Part shown: piece by piece, positions 17,467 to 26,596 of the stretch
Layout of the letters: each line of letters begins with the position of its first letter
Numbering within the stretch: position 1 is the first letter of the stretch
Source: Fimbriimonadaceae bacterium
GTDB lineage: Bacteria > Armatimonadota > Fimbriimonadia > Fimbriimonadales > Fimbriimonadaceae
DNA length: 64,000 nucleotides
Direction of reading: 5' to 3'
Assembly (NCBI GenBank): GCA_019187105.1
Contig: JABAQM010000001.1
Span: 1,178,001 to 1,242,000 of the forward strand
The notes under the pieces: generated by a model
The model's database searches: none
What the model was told of the DNA's origin: nothing
The model's input: the letters and a program-made list of their open reading frames with translations, nothing else
Position numbers and translations under genes: made by a program

Positions 17467-18813
17467 ATGAAAAAGGGGTCGCTTGCGCTGCTCTTCGCAG
17501 TGGCAGCGGCCCTTTTGGTACTCCCGTACCGAGCACTCGGCCCGGAGCTCCTGCAAGACACCGATACGGCCGTCTTGCTCGACGCGATTTCCAGAAGAGG
17601 AAATCCCCTCAGCTGGTTTGTCGGCGATTGGCCCCTGCAAAACCACTTTTATCGCCCAATAAGCACCCTCTTTTTCGAGCTTGATTACCGCCTTTACGGA
17701 GACGCTGCCACAGGTTTTGGTTGGACGAACGCGGTCTTAGCGTCGATCTGCGTCATCGGAACGTACTTTGCGATCCGTGCCTGGACCGCGAACGCCTGGA
17801 TTGGGGCATGTGCCGCATGGCTGCTGGCCCTTTGGCTGCTGCCTCAGCGGATTTCGCTTGAGGATCATGCTTGTTTTATCGGTTTCCTCGTCCTCACCCT
17901 ATCGGTTGTGCGACAACGCCTGCTCTTGCCGGGCCTGTTGGCTGCAGCTGGAATCGTTCTGCTTGGGAGTGAGATCGGTGGCCAGTCGCCACTCCACTAC
18001 CGCATTGTGCATTGGCTCCCCGGTCGAACGGCTAGCGTGATGACGGTCTTTGGACTCGCCGCAATCGCGCTCTTCTTGGCCCAACTTCGATCCCAGCCAC
18101 GTCACCAGAGTGCCGCGAACCCTTACGACATTCCGGCCACCAAGTCGACGGAGGCGGTGAAGCTTAAGGAGAAGAACTTGCTTCCTTGGGCGACCGTTGC
18201 CCTGCTGGCCGCGTTGGGAAGCTATGAGCAGGCGGTCACCCTGCCGTTCGTTCTTTTGATCGCCTATGTCGGCTTACTTGCCGGCCGACGAGAAGCCAAG
18301 CGGGAGTGGATGATGCCGCTCGGCTGCCTGTTGGTTTACGTAGCCGTACGGCTGCTGTTCGTACCGGTTGGCGTTTCCGGCTATCAGGCTCAGCAGTTTA
18401 GGGATGGCCCGGGAGTTTGGCTCGCCCTTGGCGATTACCTCCTTCCCGGTTACCGAGGCCTACAGTCGGCGTGGATTCTAGCCACGAGCGGACCCCAGTC
18501 GGTCTTCCTGCCTGAGCTTTATCTCAACTTGATTGCCGGCTTGTCAGGAACCGTTCTCTTTGGATACCTTCTTGTGCGGACCCGAAACCAGATGGGGATG
18601 TGGCTGTGGCCGGCTTCGTTCATCGCCTTCCTGCCGATGGCCTGGCTCAAGCCATTCGATCATTACCACTTGTTCCCGATGGCTCTGCGAGCCGGATTCA
18701 TAGCCTGGCTGGTGTTCACCGTCGGCGCCTGGGTGGCTACCGCAATTTCGCCCCGACCGCGGCAAGCTCCGCCACGATCTTGTCCCGCACCTGGTTCGCT
18801 TCCTCGTCGGTAA
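17467..18813 (+). CDS. Polytopic membrane protein, GT-C glycosyltransferase-like
   Basis: 448 residues with about ten hydrophobic helices. The first loop after helix 1 contains the pattern QNHFYRPISTLFFELDYRLYG. A YRP motif followed by an aromatic/acidic stretch is common in protein O-mannosyltransferase-like GT-C proteins of Planctomycetota and Armatimonadota. Sugar transfer from a lipid donor is possible but not shown, as the catalytic acid cannot be fixed by eye. The last 25 or so codons (PRPRQAPPRSCPAPG) run antisense through the end of pheT, a 77-bp convergent overlap, and may be a late-stop extension rather than conserved protein. Confidence 0.7.
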   Translation: MKKGSLALLFAVAAALLVLPYRALGPELLQDTDTAVLLDAISRRGNPLSWFVGDWPLQNHFYRPISTLFFELDYRLYGDAATGFGWTNAVLASICVIGTYFAIRAWTANAWIGACAAWLLALWLLPQRISLEDHACFIGFLVLTLSVVRQRLLLPGLLAAAGIVLLGSEIGGQSPLHYRIVHWLPGRTASVMTVFGLAAIALFLAQLRSQPRHQSAANPYDIPATKSTEAVKLKEKNLLPWATVALLAALGSYEQAVTLPFVLLIAYVGLLAGRREAKREWMMPLGCLLVYVAVRLLFVPVGVSGYQAQQFRDGPGVWLALGDYLLPGYRGLQSAWILATSGPQSVFLPELYLNLIAGLSGTVLFGYLLVRTRNQMGMWLWPASFIAFLPMAWLKPFDHYHLFPMALRAGFIAWLVFTVGAWVATAISPRPRQAPPRSCPAPGSLPRR

Positions 18814-20785
18814 AGTTCTCGCCCATTTTGCGCAGTTGCATACCGATCGCGAGGCTATGGTGGCATTCGGGAACTCCTGCTCCTTCGTAGACATCGAATA
18901 GCCAGTGACGCTCCAAGACTTCTCCGCCTCCCCTTCGGATGGCCTCGTCCACCGTTGCGTAGGGGACGGACTTCTCGATGAGGAAGCTGATGTCGCGCAG
19001 CACCGCCGGATTGCGGCTGATAGACTTTAGTTTCAGCCCGGATTCGTGCTCCATCGCCAGAGCGAGGAGGTCCAGTTCGGCAAGAAACGTGTCGCGCGGG
19101 AGGTCCAGCTCGTCCGCGATGTCCGGGTGGATCTGGCCCATCGTCCCGACCCAGAGGTTCCCTTCATCGACGAGCACCCCCGCCTGCCGAGTTGGATGAA
19201 ACCGTTGATCAGGATCGAAGGGATAGTCGAAGTGAATCGCGATGTCAACGCTTCGCGCCACCTCTTCGATCACGCCTTTCAAGCTGAAGAAGTCGGCTAG
19301 CCGGCTCATCTTCTGGTTGCGATCAGGCGGATCGAGGGCGCCGGTGCTCAGAATAGCCAGTTCTGGACTCTCGTCATAGACGCCGGCTTCCTTCACGAAG
19401 ACCTTGCCAATTTCAAACAGGTGGATATCCCTACCGCCATTCTTCCGGGCCGCATCGGCCAGGGATGGCAAGTTGCTGTCGCGGAGGTACGCCATCTCCG
19501 GCGAGTGCGGATTCCGCACCGTAACCCGGCCTTCGGGCACGAAGTCGAGCGGATGGACATCGCGAAGCGAGTGGCTTACCATTTGGTCGAACCCACACCG
19601 TAGCATGGCTTCCCGGATCCGGTCCTCCAACGCATAGTAGCCCTGCAGGCCGCCCCCAGGTGTGGCGCCGGTTGGCGGAGCTTCTGGAATACGGTCGTAT
19701 CCATGGATACGGCCGATCTCTTCGATCAGGTCATCCTCGCGCACGATGTCGGGCCGCCATGACGGCGGCGTCACAACCAAGTCGTGGTGGTGCCGATGGA
19801 CTTTCATCCCCAAGCGGCTAAGGTATGTTTCTGCCTCGCCGATGTCCACGGCCATACCCAGGAGCCGGTTGGTGCGCTCCATCCGCACCGTGATGGGCGA
19901 TGGATGCGGTGGCCGGGGATACACGTCGAGTACACCTGCTAGTGGCCGTCCCGCGCCCCCGCACTGCTGATAAATCTGCTGGAACCGGTTCAGCGCAGCG
20001 ACCACGCCATCGGGATCCACGCTCCGCTCGAAGCGGTAAGAAGCCTCAGTGGAAAGCCCAAGCTTCCGTCTTGTCCGACGGACCGAGGTGCTCACGAAAT
20101 GGGCAGACTCCAAGAGCATGTTCCGTGTCGCTCCCGTTACCTCGGTCTCCAGACCGCCCATGATTCCTGCGGCTGCGACGGGCTTGGCGAGGTCGCAGAT
20201 CATCATCATGTCGTCCTCGAGCTCGTGCTCTTTGCCATCGAGTGTGGTTAGCTTCTCACCTGGGTGAGCTTGCCGAACGATGATGCTTTCACCAGTCAGC
20301 AGGTCGGCATCGAAAGCGTGCAGGGGTTGACCGATTTCGAGCATCACGTAATTCGTCACGTCGACGACCAGCCCCAAGGGTCTCATGCCCGCTTGACGCA
20401 ACCGCTTTTGAACCCATTCCGGTGAAGTTTGGGGCTCCAGGCCCTCGAAGCGCCGGCACGCATAGCGTGTACATGCATCGGTATCGATCGAAACCGTGGT
20501 GTCGGAGTGCAGAACACCGTCATCGGTGGCAAAGCGATGGACCGCCCGATCGTAAAGGGCGGTGGGTTTGGCGGCCAGGTCCTTGGCAAGCACTTCGCGC
20601 GCCAGGCCGAAGACGCTCAGCCCATCTCCACGATTCGAACAAACCTTGATGTCGAGTACCGGCTCGCCCTCGACTTCCTCGATACCCTCGAGCTCGAAGC
20701 CGGACATCGTGAGCAATTCGCCGACGCTATCGGCGTCTAGCTTCGTTTCCACGAAGTCTTGGAGCATGGAGATCGGAAACTTCAT
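18737..20785 (-). CDS. pheT: Phenylalanyl-tRNA synthetase beta subunit, short form without the EMAP/OB domain
   Basis: 682 residues against about 790-800 in the common form. The N-terminus MKFPISMLQDFVETKL passes from ELEGIEEVEGEPVLDI straight into VCSNRGDGLSVFGLAREV. The usual 110-residue tRNA-binding OB insertion after the first 40 residues is therefore absent. B3/B4 editing, B5 (TPPSWRPDIVREDDLIEEIGR), the catalytic-like core (FEIGKVFV) and the C-terminal FDX-ACB anticodon domain are all present. It pairs with PheS to charge tRNA-Phe and edit Tyr-tRNA-Phe. pheS is not adjacent; the gene lies 3 bp behind lpd instead. No break in the frame suggests decay. Confidence 0.95.
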   Translation of the reverse strand: MKFPISMLQDFVETKLDADSVGELLTMSGFELEGIEEVEGEPVLDIKVCSNRGDGLSVFGLAREVLAKDLAAKPTALYDRAVHRFATDDGVLHSDTTVSIDTDACTRYACRRFEGLEPQTSPEWVQKRLRQAGMRPLGLVVDVTNYVMLEIGQPLHAFDADLLTGESIIVRQAHPGEKLTTLDGKEHELEDDMMMICDLAKPVAAAGIMGGLETEVTGATRNMLLESAHFVSTSVRRTRRKLGLSTEASYRFERSVDPDGVVAALNRFQQIYQQCGGAGRPLAGVLDVYPRPPHPSPITVRMERTNRLLGMAVDIGEAETYLSRLGMKVHRHHHDLVVTPPSWRPDIVREDDLIEEIGRIHGYDRIPEAPPTGATPGGGLQGYYALEDRIREAMLRCGFDQMVSHSLRDVHPLDFVPEGRVTVRNPHSPEMAYLRDSNLPSLADAARKNGGRDIHLFEIGKVFVKEAGVYDESPELAILSTGALDPPDRNQKMSRLADFFSLKGVIEEVARSVDIAIHFDYPFDPDQRFHPTRQAGVLVDEGNLWVGTMGQIHPDIADELDLPRDTFLAELDLLALAMEHESGLKLKSISRNPAVLRDISFLIEKSVPYATVDEAIRRGGGEVLERHWLFDVYEGAGVPECHHSLAIGMQLRKMGENFTDEEANQVRDKIVAELAAVGAKLR

Positions 20786-20788
20786 CGG

Positions 20789-22204
20789 TTACTTGTGAAT
20801 GGCCATGCCGTGAACGTCCTCAAAGGCCTCAAGAGCCGCTTCTGACATGGTCGGATGCGGATGGATAGAGCTTGTCATGGATTCCACCGTGGCTTCAAGG
20901 TTCAAGGCAACCACACCCTGCATGATCATGTCGGTCACATGGGCGCCGATCATATGCACGCCGAGGACCTCGCCATACTTTGCTTCGGCGACAACCTTGA
21001 CGAAGCCGTCCTGCTCAGCGGTGGCGATGGCCTTGCCCAGGCCGCGATAGGCATACTTGCCCACCCGAACCTCGTAGCCTTGGGTTTCCGCCTCGCTCTG
21101 CGTCAGTCCGACGCTTGCGACCTCTGGCTGCGTGTAAACGCAGTTGGGCACCGCCTTGTAGTCCATCTTCTGGTCGCTGCCATTCACCATGTTCGTAACG
21201 GCGAGAATTCCTTCGGCGCTGGCAACGTGGGCGAGCTGGATTCGACCGGTAACGTCCCCGATCGCGTAAATATTCGGCACGTGGGTCTTCATGCTATCGT
21301 CGAGAAGCTCCACTCCGCGCTTATGAAGCTTGACGCCGAGCTTCTCCAGGTTCATGCCATCGGTGTTGGCCTTCCGACCGACGCCCAAGAGAATGACTTC
21401 CACTTCGACGTCCTGGGATTCCGTACCTTTCTTAACCGTGCATTTCCAGCCGTTCTTTGTCTTCGACACCTTTTCGAGAAGGGCCCCGGTCATGACATTG
21501 ACGCCTTGCCTACCCAGCAGTTTGCCTAGCTCCACGCCGAGGTCGGCATCGAACATCGGAATCAGACTCGGCATCATCTCGACGACATGGACCTTGCTTC
21601 CCAGGGCATTGAATACGTAGCCGAACTCCACGCCAACTGCGCCACCGCCCAAGATGAGCATGGATGCCGGGAGTTTGGGAGCGGTCACGGCGTCGTCGGA
21701 TGTCCACACACCTTCATCGCGGCCGCCCTTCAGACCTGGAATGTCGAGCTTGATTACCGAAGAACCCATGGCCAGGAGGAAGTGGCGGGACGTGAGTTTC
21801 TCTTTCTTGCCATCCTTCTCGACCTCGATGGTGTTTCGATCGACGAAGCTGGCAAAGCCCTCGACGTGGCGTATCTTGTTCTTCTTAAAGAGGCTTCCAA
21901 CGCCCCCTCGCAGCGTGGTGACGACTTTGCCTGTGCGCTCCATCATCTTCGCAAAGTCGATTGTCGGCTCGCCAGGCAGCTTGATGCCGAAGGTCTCCGC
22001 ATGCTTGATTTGCTGGAAGTGATGCGCGGCCGAAATCATCGCCTTGGAGGGGATGCAGCCCCAGTTGAGGCAGGTCCCGCCTAGATACTCCTTCTCCACG
22101 CAGATCACACGCGCGCCTAGCTGGGCCGCGCGGATGGCGGCGACATAGCCACCGGGGCCTGCGCCGATTACGATCAAGTCAGCATCGAAATTTTCGGTTG
22201 CCAT
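20789..22204 (-). CDS. lpdA: Dihydrolipoyl dehydrogenase (E3)
   Basis: 471 residues. The FAD-binding GAGPGGYVAAIRAAQLG, the redox disulfide GGTCLNWGCIPSK, the NAD-binding GGGAVGVEFGYV and the C-terminal His-Glu pair in SIHPHPTMSEA are all present. It reoxidises lipoamide in the pyruvate, oxoglutarate or glycine-cleavage complexes. I chose ATG 22204 because it matches the family start; the frame also continues to a TTG at 22309, adding 35 residues (MSLPSFGPPGVATQAV) of no recognised domain. No E1 or E2 gene is close by. pheT follows after 3 bp. Confidence 0.95.
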   Translation of the reverse strand: MATENFDADLIVIGAGPGGYVAAIRAAQLGARVICVEKEYLGGTCLNWGCIPSKAMISAAHHFQQIKHAETFGIKLPGEPTIDFAKMMERTGKVVTTLRGGVGSLFKKNKIRHVEGFASFVDRNTIEVEKDGKKEKLTSRHFLLAMGSSVIKLDIPGLKGGRDEGVWTSDDAVTAPKLPASMLILGGGAVGVEFGYVFNALGSKVHVVEMMPSLIPMFDADLGVELGKLLGRQGVNVMTGALLEKVSKTKNGWKCTVKKGTESQDVEVEVILLGVGRKANTDGMNLEKLGVKLHKRGVELLDDSMKTHVPNIYAIGDVTGRIQLAHVASAEGILAVTNMVNGSDQKMDYKAVPNCVYTQPEVASVGLTQSEAETQGYEVRVGKYAYRGLGKAIATAEQDGFVKVVAEAKYGEVLGVHMIGAHVTDMIMQGVVALNLEATVESMTSSIHPHPTMSEAALEAFEDVHGMAIHK

Positions 22205-22374
22205 TGGCTGTTCGAGTTCCTTTACCACCGTTAACTCGGCGATCTGCTCGACGACGGCGCTGACGGCTTGCGTGGCGACACCAGGCGGCCCAAAGCTGGG
22301 CAGCGACAATGGGGGGTCGTGCAGGTCTATTTTGGGTTCGGCGCGGTTGTCGATTCCGGCTCAGATTTTACCCG

Positions 22375-22380
22375 GAGGCT
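22375..22380 (-). promoter_or_regulatory. Possible -10 box TAAAAT upstream of lpdA
   Basis: TAAAAT lies 170 nt before the chosen lpdA start, in the gap behind the eamA stop. The long leader leaves room for the TTG start at 22309. No -35 is obvious. Confidence 0.3.
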
Positions 22381-22386
22381 GGCCCT

Positions 22387-23328
22387 TCACCCAGCCGGCG
22401 GAGCTTCGGTTGCCAGGTCAAGACGTCTCGCCCTGGCTTCGGCGCGCATCCGGCTGCGGGCGGCGTACCAGACTCCGATCACGACGATTGCGAATCCGAA
22501 TCCCTGGCCGATGGTCGGGATCTGGCGGAGAAACAGGAACCCGAATGCCGTCGCGAGTGGCGGAACCAGGAACTGGTAAAGCATCGTTCCCGACGCACCG
22601 ATTTGCTTGACTCCCTTATAGAAACCGAGGAACCCAACGACGCCGGCCAGGAAGATCACGTGGAGGAGCGCAATCCATGTGACAGGCTCGATATAGCGCC
22701 ACCAGACTTCCGCGAAGTCGAGGAGTCCGTATGGAATCAGGATCGGCAGGGCCCCGGGCATCGAGAGGGTGAGTGCCTCGAACGGGTCGCGATCTTGAAC
22801 CACCCGGCGCATGACGACGGTGCTAAGCGCCCACAGGATAGAGGAACATAGGATTAGAATCCCGCCCAAGCGGTTGCCCTGGAGATGGTAGGGGCCAAAG
22901 AAGACCACAATTCCGACCCCGATGAATGCCAGGACGGCGCCGCCGAGTGCGCCCCAGCTAAACCGCTCCTGACGAAAGAGATAGGCGAACAGCGCGGTGA
23001 AAATGGGCGAGGTCGACAGGATAATCGCGCCCTCCGCCGGGGTTGCCAAGCGCATGCCTTCCAGAAAGAACACGATGTACACGCCCATCGACAGGGCGCC
23101 GAGACCCATCAGCCACCAAAAATCGCTCGCGTGGTACCTAAGGCGGTACCCCATCGCCTTGCCGATGGCAACAAGCGCGAGCCACATCACGACGCAACGG
23201 ACAACCGCGACCACCGAGGCGTCGATTTGCTGATAAACCTGCTTCAGGGCGACAAAGTTATAGGCCCAGAACACCACGGTGAGCAGCATCGGCCAGCTAA
23301 AGGCTCGCGGCGAAGGCGTCGGCGTCAC
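22387..23328 (-). CDS. EamA/DMT-family membrane transporter
   Basis: 313 residues with ten predicted transmembrane helices in two EamA repeats (about 10-140 and 155-295). Typical pieces are FVALKQVYQQIDASVVAVVR and, in the second repeat, GFLGFYKGVKQIGAS. Members export amino acids, nucleosides or other small metabolites; substrate cannot be told from sequence. The start is a GTG with TATATT 6 nt before it, so the mRNA is likely leaderless. Confidence 0.9.
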   Translation of the reverse strand: MTPTPSPRAFSWPMLLTVVFWAYNFVALKQVYQQIDASVVAVVRCVVMWLALVAIGKAMGYRLRYHASDFWWLMGLGALSMGVYIVFFLEGMRLATPAEGAIILSTSPIFTALFAYLFRQERFSWGALGGAVLAFIGVGIVVFFGPYHLQGNRLGGILILCSSILWALSTVVMRRVVQDRDPFEALTLSMPGALPILIPYGLLDFAEVWWRYIEPVTWIALLHVIFLAGVVGFLGFYKGVKQIGASGTMLYQFLVPPLATAFGFLFLRQIPTIGQGFGFAIVVIGVWYAARSRMRAEARARRLDLATEAPPAG

Positions 23329-23334
23329 TGCCTA

Positions 23335-23340
23335 AATATA
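23335..23340 (-). promoter_or_regulatory. -10 box TATATT for the leaderless GTG-started DMT gene
   Basis: TATATT is 6 nt before the GTG at 23328. Confidence 0.55.
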
Positions 23341-23432
23341 CGGCTCTTGCAGGTTCGACTTAATGAACCGCCGATGAAATCGGCCTATCGATATTGCTAA
23401 CCCGCAATAACGCCGGATACCTTCTTTGGTCC

Positions 23433-24851
23433 TTAGCAAAACTGGAATTCCGGGGCGCCGAAAATCAGCCTGCAAACGGCAACGGCGACGTCGTTTGCAT
23501 TGCCTTGGGTTATGGTTCCTCCCGAAGCGTCGCGGGCTGCCTTGGCCAGCTGGTCGAGCTTCGGTGCCGATATCGGCGCATCAAACAGCGAGGTGAGCGC
23601 TTTCGCAGCGCCCATCGGCGTCGGATCCGCTTCCATCACGTGATAGATGGGCAACCGGAGACTTTGGGGGCCGCGCTGTCCCGGTTGCCGGATTGGCACG
23701 GCGAACAGCCGGTCGGCCCACTTGATGCGCTCGACCATGGTGGCCGAGGAAATCCACGTCGCCCCATGCGGCCAGCCGTCCACATCCGGCGGATAGAACA
23801 ACTCCATCCCCATCGCCTTCGAGGACTGATTGGTAACGAACACGGGCGCGATGCGGCGAAAGACCTCGGTGGTTTCCGTATCCTTGACCGTCTCCATGAG
23901 AGGGACGGCAACACCGAGCTGCCGGATCGTCGAGACCGTGAAATCGATCGGATTCTTGTAGACCTTGCGAATCGCCTTCTGGCTGTAGAAAGCCGGGGAT
24001 TCCAGCACGTCACGCAATAGCTTCTTGACATCGAGGCCGTTCTCATAGAACTTTCGAGACAGACTCGCAATAAGCTCCGGCTCCGGCTGCGGATAGGCGA
24101 ACCACTCCCAAATCTTGGTCGCGATGTACTTGGCGGTCTGCTCCTGGCCGCAGAGAATGCCGAAGATATCTTCCCCATCGAAATTGCCGGTATTGCCAAG
24201 CACCGTTTTGGAGTTGAAGTCGTGCTCCGATTGCCGCAGCAGGAACCGCGAGCGTGGCGTGATGCGGTCGAGCTTGCGGCCCTGGGGTCCAACCCCGAAC
24301 GTCCAGCCCGTGAACGCACGCGATGCCTCCTGAATGTCCTTTTCGCTATAGTGGCCGATGCCAAGCGTGAAGAGCTCCATGACCTCGCGGGCGAAGTTCT
24401 CGTTCGGCTTGCCTGCCACGTTGTAGTGGTTATCCAGCCAGTAGAGCATGGCCGGATCCTTGCTAACGGTGGTCAGCAGGTTTTGGAAGCGGCCGGTGGC
24501 ACCGGCCCGAATGATCTCGTTCTGCTGGAACATCGCTCGCGGGACATCGACCTTGGCTGCGCTGGTGGCGAAGTGGTCGTGCCAGAACAACGTCATCTTC
24601 TCCTGCAGCGGCCTCCTGGTGACGCACATCCGCATGATCCACCACGCCTGTACGCTCTGGATGCGGAGTTGGCCCTGCTGGTTCGAGAATCGCTCGAGCG
24701 GCAGGTCCCACCCTTCATCGACCTGTTCGTAGTTCACAAGCAAGTCGATGGTGCCGGCAATGCCCTTCGACTCGTAGTAGTCCAACTCGGCTTCGCTCGC
24801 GCCGAATCCGAATCGGCGCAAGATATGCGCTATCTTCTCGCGATCGTTCAT
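23433..24851 (-). CDS. DUF1800 family protein
   Basis: 472 residues. Diagnostic parts of DUF1800 are seen in order: HILRRFGFGASEAELDYY at the start, MTLFWHDHFATS near residue 85-100, NENFAREVMELFTLGIGHYSE and DIQEASRAFTGW in the middle, and the terminal IFGAPEFQ. The family is abundant in Planctomycetota, Acidobacteriota and Armatimonadota and is normally beside a DUF1501 gene; none is next to it here. The biochemical function is unknown, and the His/Asp/Asn-rich core suggests an enzyme. No signal peptide is visible. Confidence 0.9.
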   Translation of the reverse strand: MNDREKIAHILRRFGFGASEAELDYYESKGIAGTIDLLVNYEQVDEGWDLPLERFSNQQGQLRIQSVQAWWIMRMCVTRRPLQEKMTLFWHDHFATSAAKVDVPRAMFQQNEIIRAGATGRFQNLLTTVSKDPAMLYWLDNHYNVAGKPNENFAREVMELFTLGIGHYSEKDIQEASRAFTGWTFGVGPQGRKLDRITPRSRFLLRQSEHDFNSKTVLGNTGNFDGEDIFGILCGQEQTAKYIATKIWEWFAYPQPEPELIASLSRKFYENGLDVKKLLRDVLESPAFYSQKAIRKVYKNPIDFTVSTIRQLGVAVPLMETVKDTETTEVFRRIAPVFVTNQSSKAMGMELFYPPDVDGWPHGATWISSATMVERIKWADRLFAVPIRQPGQRGPQSLRLPIYHVMEADPTPMGAAKALTSLFDAPISAPKLDQLAKAARDASGGTITQGNANDVAVAVCRLIFGAPEFQFC

Positions 24852-24954
24852 GGTCGTGCCCTTCGCCTTGCATTGACGCCGGAACCGGTCCCTCGTTCAG
24901 TGAGCGAGATGCGGCTTACAAAAGGCCGGTTACCAGGTAACGTTGCGCTCAAGC

Positions 24955-25626
24955 ATGCAGGTCGAACTTCTTTATCAGCCATCCTTCACGGTCGCCCGAC
25001 TCTTGCTCGAACCGGGAGAAGCGGTTCGGGCCGAAAGTGGGGCCATGTTGAGCATGTCTCCGACGATCACGCTGGAGTCGAAGGCTTCGGGAGGCTTAGG
25101 CAAGATGTTCGGAAGGCTGCTGGGAGGCGAGAGTCTGTTCCAGACCACCTTCACGGCCACCAGCGGGGCAGGGGAAGTCCTGCTTGCTCCGCCGGGACCA
25201 GGAGACGTCGTGGCGCTCCAGCTCCAGAACCAGTCGCTCATGGTGACTTCCGGCTGCTATCTGGCCGGCGACATGAATCTCGACATGCAGACGCAGGCAA
25301 ACCTTCGCGCGTTCTTTGGAGCTGAGGGTCTGTTCATCATGCGGATTTCTGGCTCAGGCTGGCTGCTGCTTAGCGCCTTTGGCGCGATCCACACGGTGGA
25401 GGTGCCACCCGGGGTGCCGTATATCGTGGATACGGGACATCTCGTCGCCTTCACCGAGGGCATGCGCTACGAGTTGCGGAAGGCCACGCGTGGTTTGCTC
25501 GGCACCATCACTTCAGGGGAAGGGATCGTCGCAGAGCTCACCGGCCCGGGCAGAATCTACATCCAGACACGGGCGCCTCAGGCGTTTGCCGGCTGGATTT
25601 GGCCGATGTTCCCGAAGCAGAGCTAG
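24955..25626 (+). CDS. AIM24 / TIGR00266 family protein
   Basis: 223 residues beginning MQVELLYQPSFTVARLLLEPGEAVRAESGAM... in the family manner, with the glycine-rich GGLGKMFGRLLGGESLF and GDVVALQL, as in the AIM24 beta-prism fold. The C-terminus ends GLLGTITSGEGIVAELTGPGRIYIQTR, also typical. Bacterial roles are unclear; the yeast namesake is mitochondrial. The frame extends to a TTG at 24943, but the ATG fits better. Its stop shares CTAG with the convergent LolA-like gene. Confidence 0.9.
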   Translation: MQVELLYQPSFTVARLLLEPGEAVRAESGAMLSMSPTITLESKASGGLGKMFGRLLGGESLFQTTFTATSGAGEVLLAPPGPGDVVALQLQNQSLMVTSGCYLAGDMNLDMQTQANLRAFFGAEGLFIMRISGSGWLLLSAFGAIHTVEVPPGVPYIVDTGHLVAFTEGMRYELRKATRGLLGTITSGEGIVAELTGPGRIYIQTRAPQAFAGWIWPMFPKQS

Positions 25627-26405
25627 CCGCCAGACCGGATCGGCGGCATCGCCACCACACTGGCATCCTTGGGCGGGATGAACTTGTACTCCCGCGAGAA
25701 CGACTCTGGCAGCTTGTCGATGGCCAGGCTCCAGATCGTTTGCCGTCCGAGCTTGTCTCCGGGTGTTCGCTCCGCTCCATAAACGGTGTGCAGCTTCCAG
25801 CCGGTGGATGGGCGCTGTAGGTGGTAGATCACTTCGCGGGTCGGGTCCTGAAGGTCGCGCTGCAGGATATAGGCTTCGTCGGCTTCCGGCCGGAACACGC
25901 GTCCCGTGCCCCAAATCGGGTCTTCGAGCTCCTGCGGCTTGACGTAAAGTTCTCGAGCGGCGGCCGGCAGCATCCATCGTGCTTCGGGGGCGGTGAGGAC
26001 ATCGTTCAGGAGGGTTACGGCGATGCCGGCATGACCGCTGCTGTTCGCCGCCGCCGCCTTAAGAGCTTGCGCGCCCTGGGTGTAGTCGGAGCTGGCATAT
26101 GTCTTCCGGTCGGCGTCGAAAATCCAGATTCGCTCGCCGTCGGCCACAATGCGCCGGCGCATCCGGTTTCCGGAATAGGCAGCAACATCAAGATAGACCT
26201 TTCCTTCGTCGAGCTGGTACCAGATCTCGGTGCTAAAGGTTCGCTTGTCGGTGCCGAAGAACTCGGTGCCTTCGATCGTGACCTTGAGCGGGGACAGGCC
26301 GCGCCATGACATGAAGCCCTCGTTCAGGATGCGTTGCGGCATATCCTGGGCCCACACTTGGCCGACAGCACCTGCACAAACGATCAACACCCCAAGCCTC
26401 AACAT
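25623..26405 (-). CDS. Exported LolA-like (outer-membrane lipoprotein-sorting fold) protein
   Basis: 260 residues with signal peptide MLRLGVLIVCAGAVGQVWAQ. The body reads like the LolA/LolB/MucB fold: GFMSWRGLSPLKVTIEGTEF, then EIWYQLDEGKVYLDVAAYSG and VADGERIWIFDADRKTYASS, alternating strands that hold a lipid in known members. It may bind lipid or lipoprotein in the periplasm; no specific partner is evident. ATG 26405 is chosen because it opens the signal peptide, and TCTAAT stands 6 nt upstream. Translation further upstream is unsupported. Confidence 0.75.
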   Translation of the reverse strand: MLRLGVLIVCAGAVGQVWAQDMPQRILNEGFMSWRGLSPLKVTIEGTEFFGTDKRTFSTEIWYQLDEGKVYLDVAAYSGNRMRRRIVADGERIWIFDADRKTYASSDYTQGAQALKAAAANSSGHAGIAVTLLNDVLTAPEARWMLPAAARELYVKPQELEDPIWGTGRVFRPEADEAYILQRDLQDPTREVIYHLQRPSTGWKLHTVYGAERTPGDKLGRQTIWSLAIDKLPESFSREYKFIPPKDASVVAMPPIRSGG

Positions 26406-26462
26406 CGAACGATTAGACCCCGTAATTTGGCCAATAAGTTCCGTTTTATCGACGCAGATCGG

Positions 26463-26468
26463 TACAAT
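26463..26468 (+). promoter_or_regulatory. Possible -10 box TACAAT upstream of thrS
   Basis: TACAAT with a weak -35 (TTCCGT) would give a leader of about 120 nt ending at the strong ribosome site TTGGGGAGG. No T-box or thrS-operator fold could be recognised. Confidence 0.3.
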
Positions 26469-26596
26469 CTTCCCAGCGTTGTGATGCAGGCAATCTAGCG
26501 ACATCGGCTGGTCCAGAGTAAGGACGCTCGCCGTTTCAATAGGCCCAAGTTACCCGCCAAGCAAGTCACGTTCCCATTGTTGGGGAGGTTCATCTG

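Noticed and set aside
22205-22309. Extra N-terminal domain of dihydrolipoyl dehydrogenase from the TTG at 22309
   Set aside because: The 35 residues resemble neither a lipoyl nor an E3-binding domain; kept as an alternative start only.
23329-23432. tRNA-like sequence around ggttcgactt between the DMT and DUF1800 genes
   Set aside because: No acceptor stem, anticodon arm or CCA context could be formed.
26405-26596. T-box or thrS operator leader
   Set aside because: No T-box sequence, specifier loop or antiterminator pair was recognisable in this 190-bp gap.
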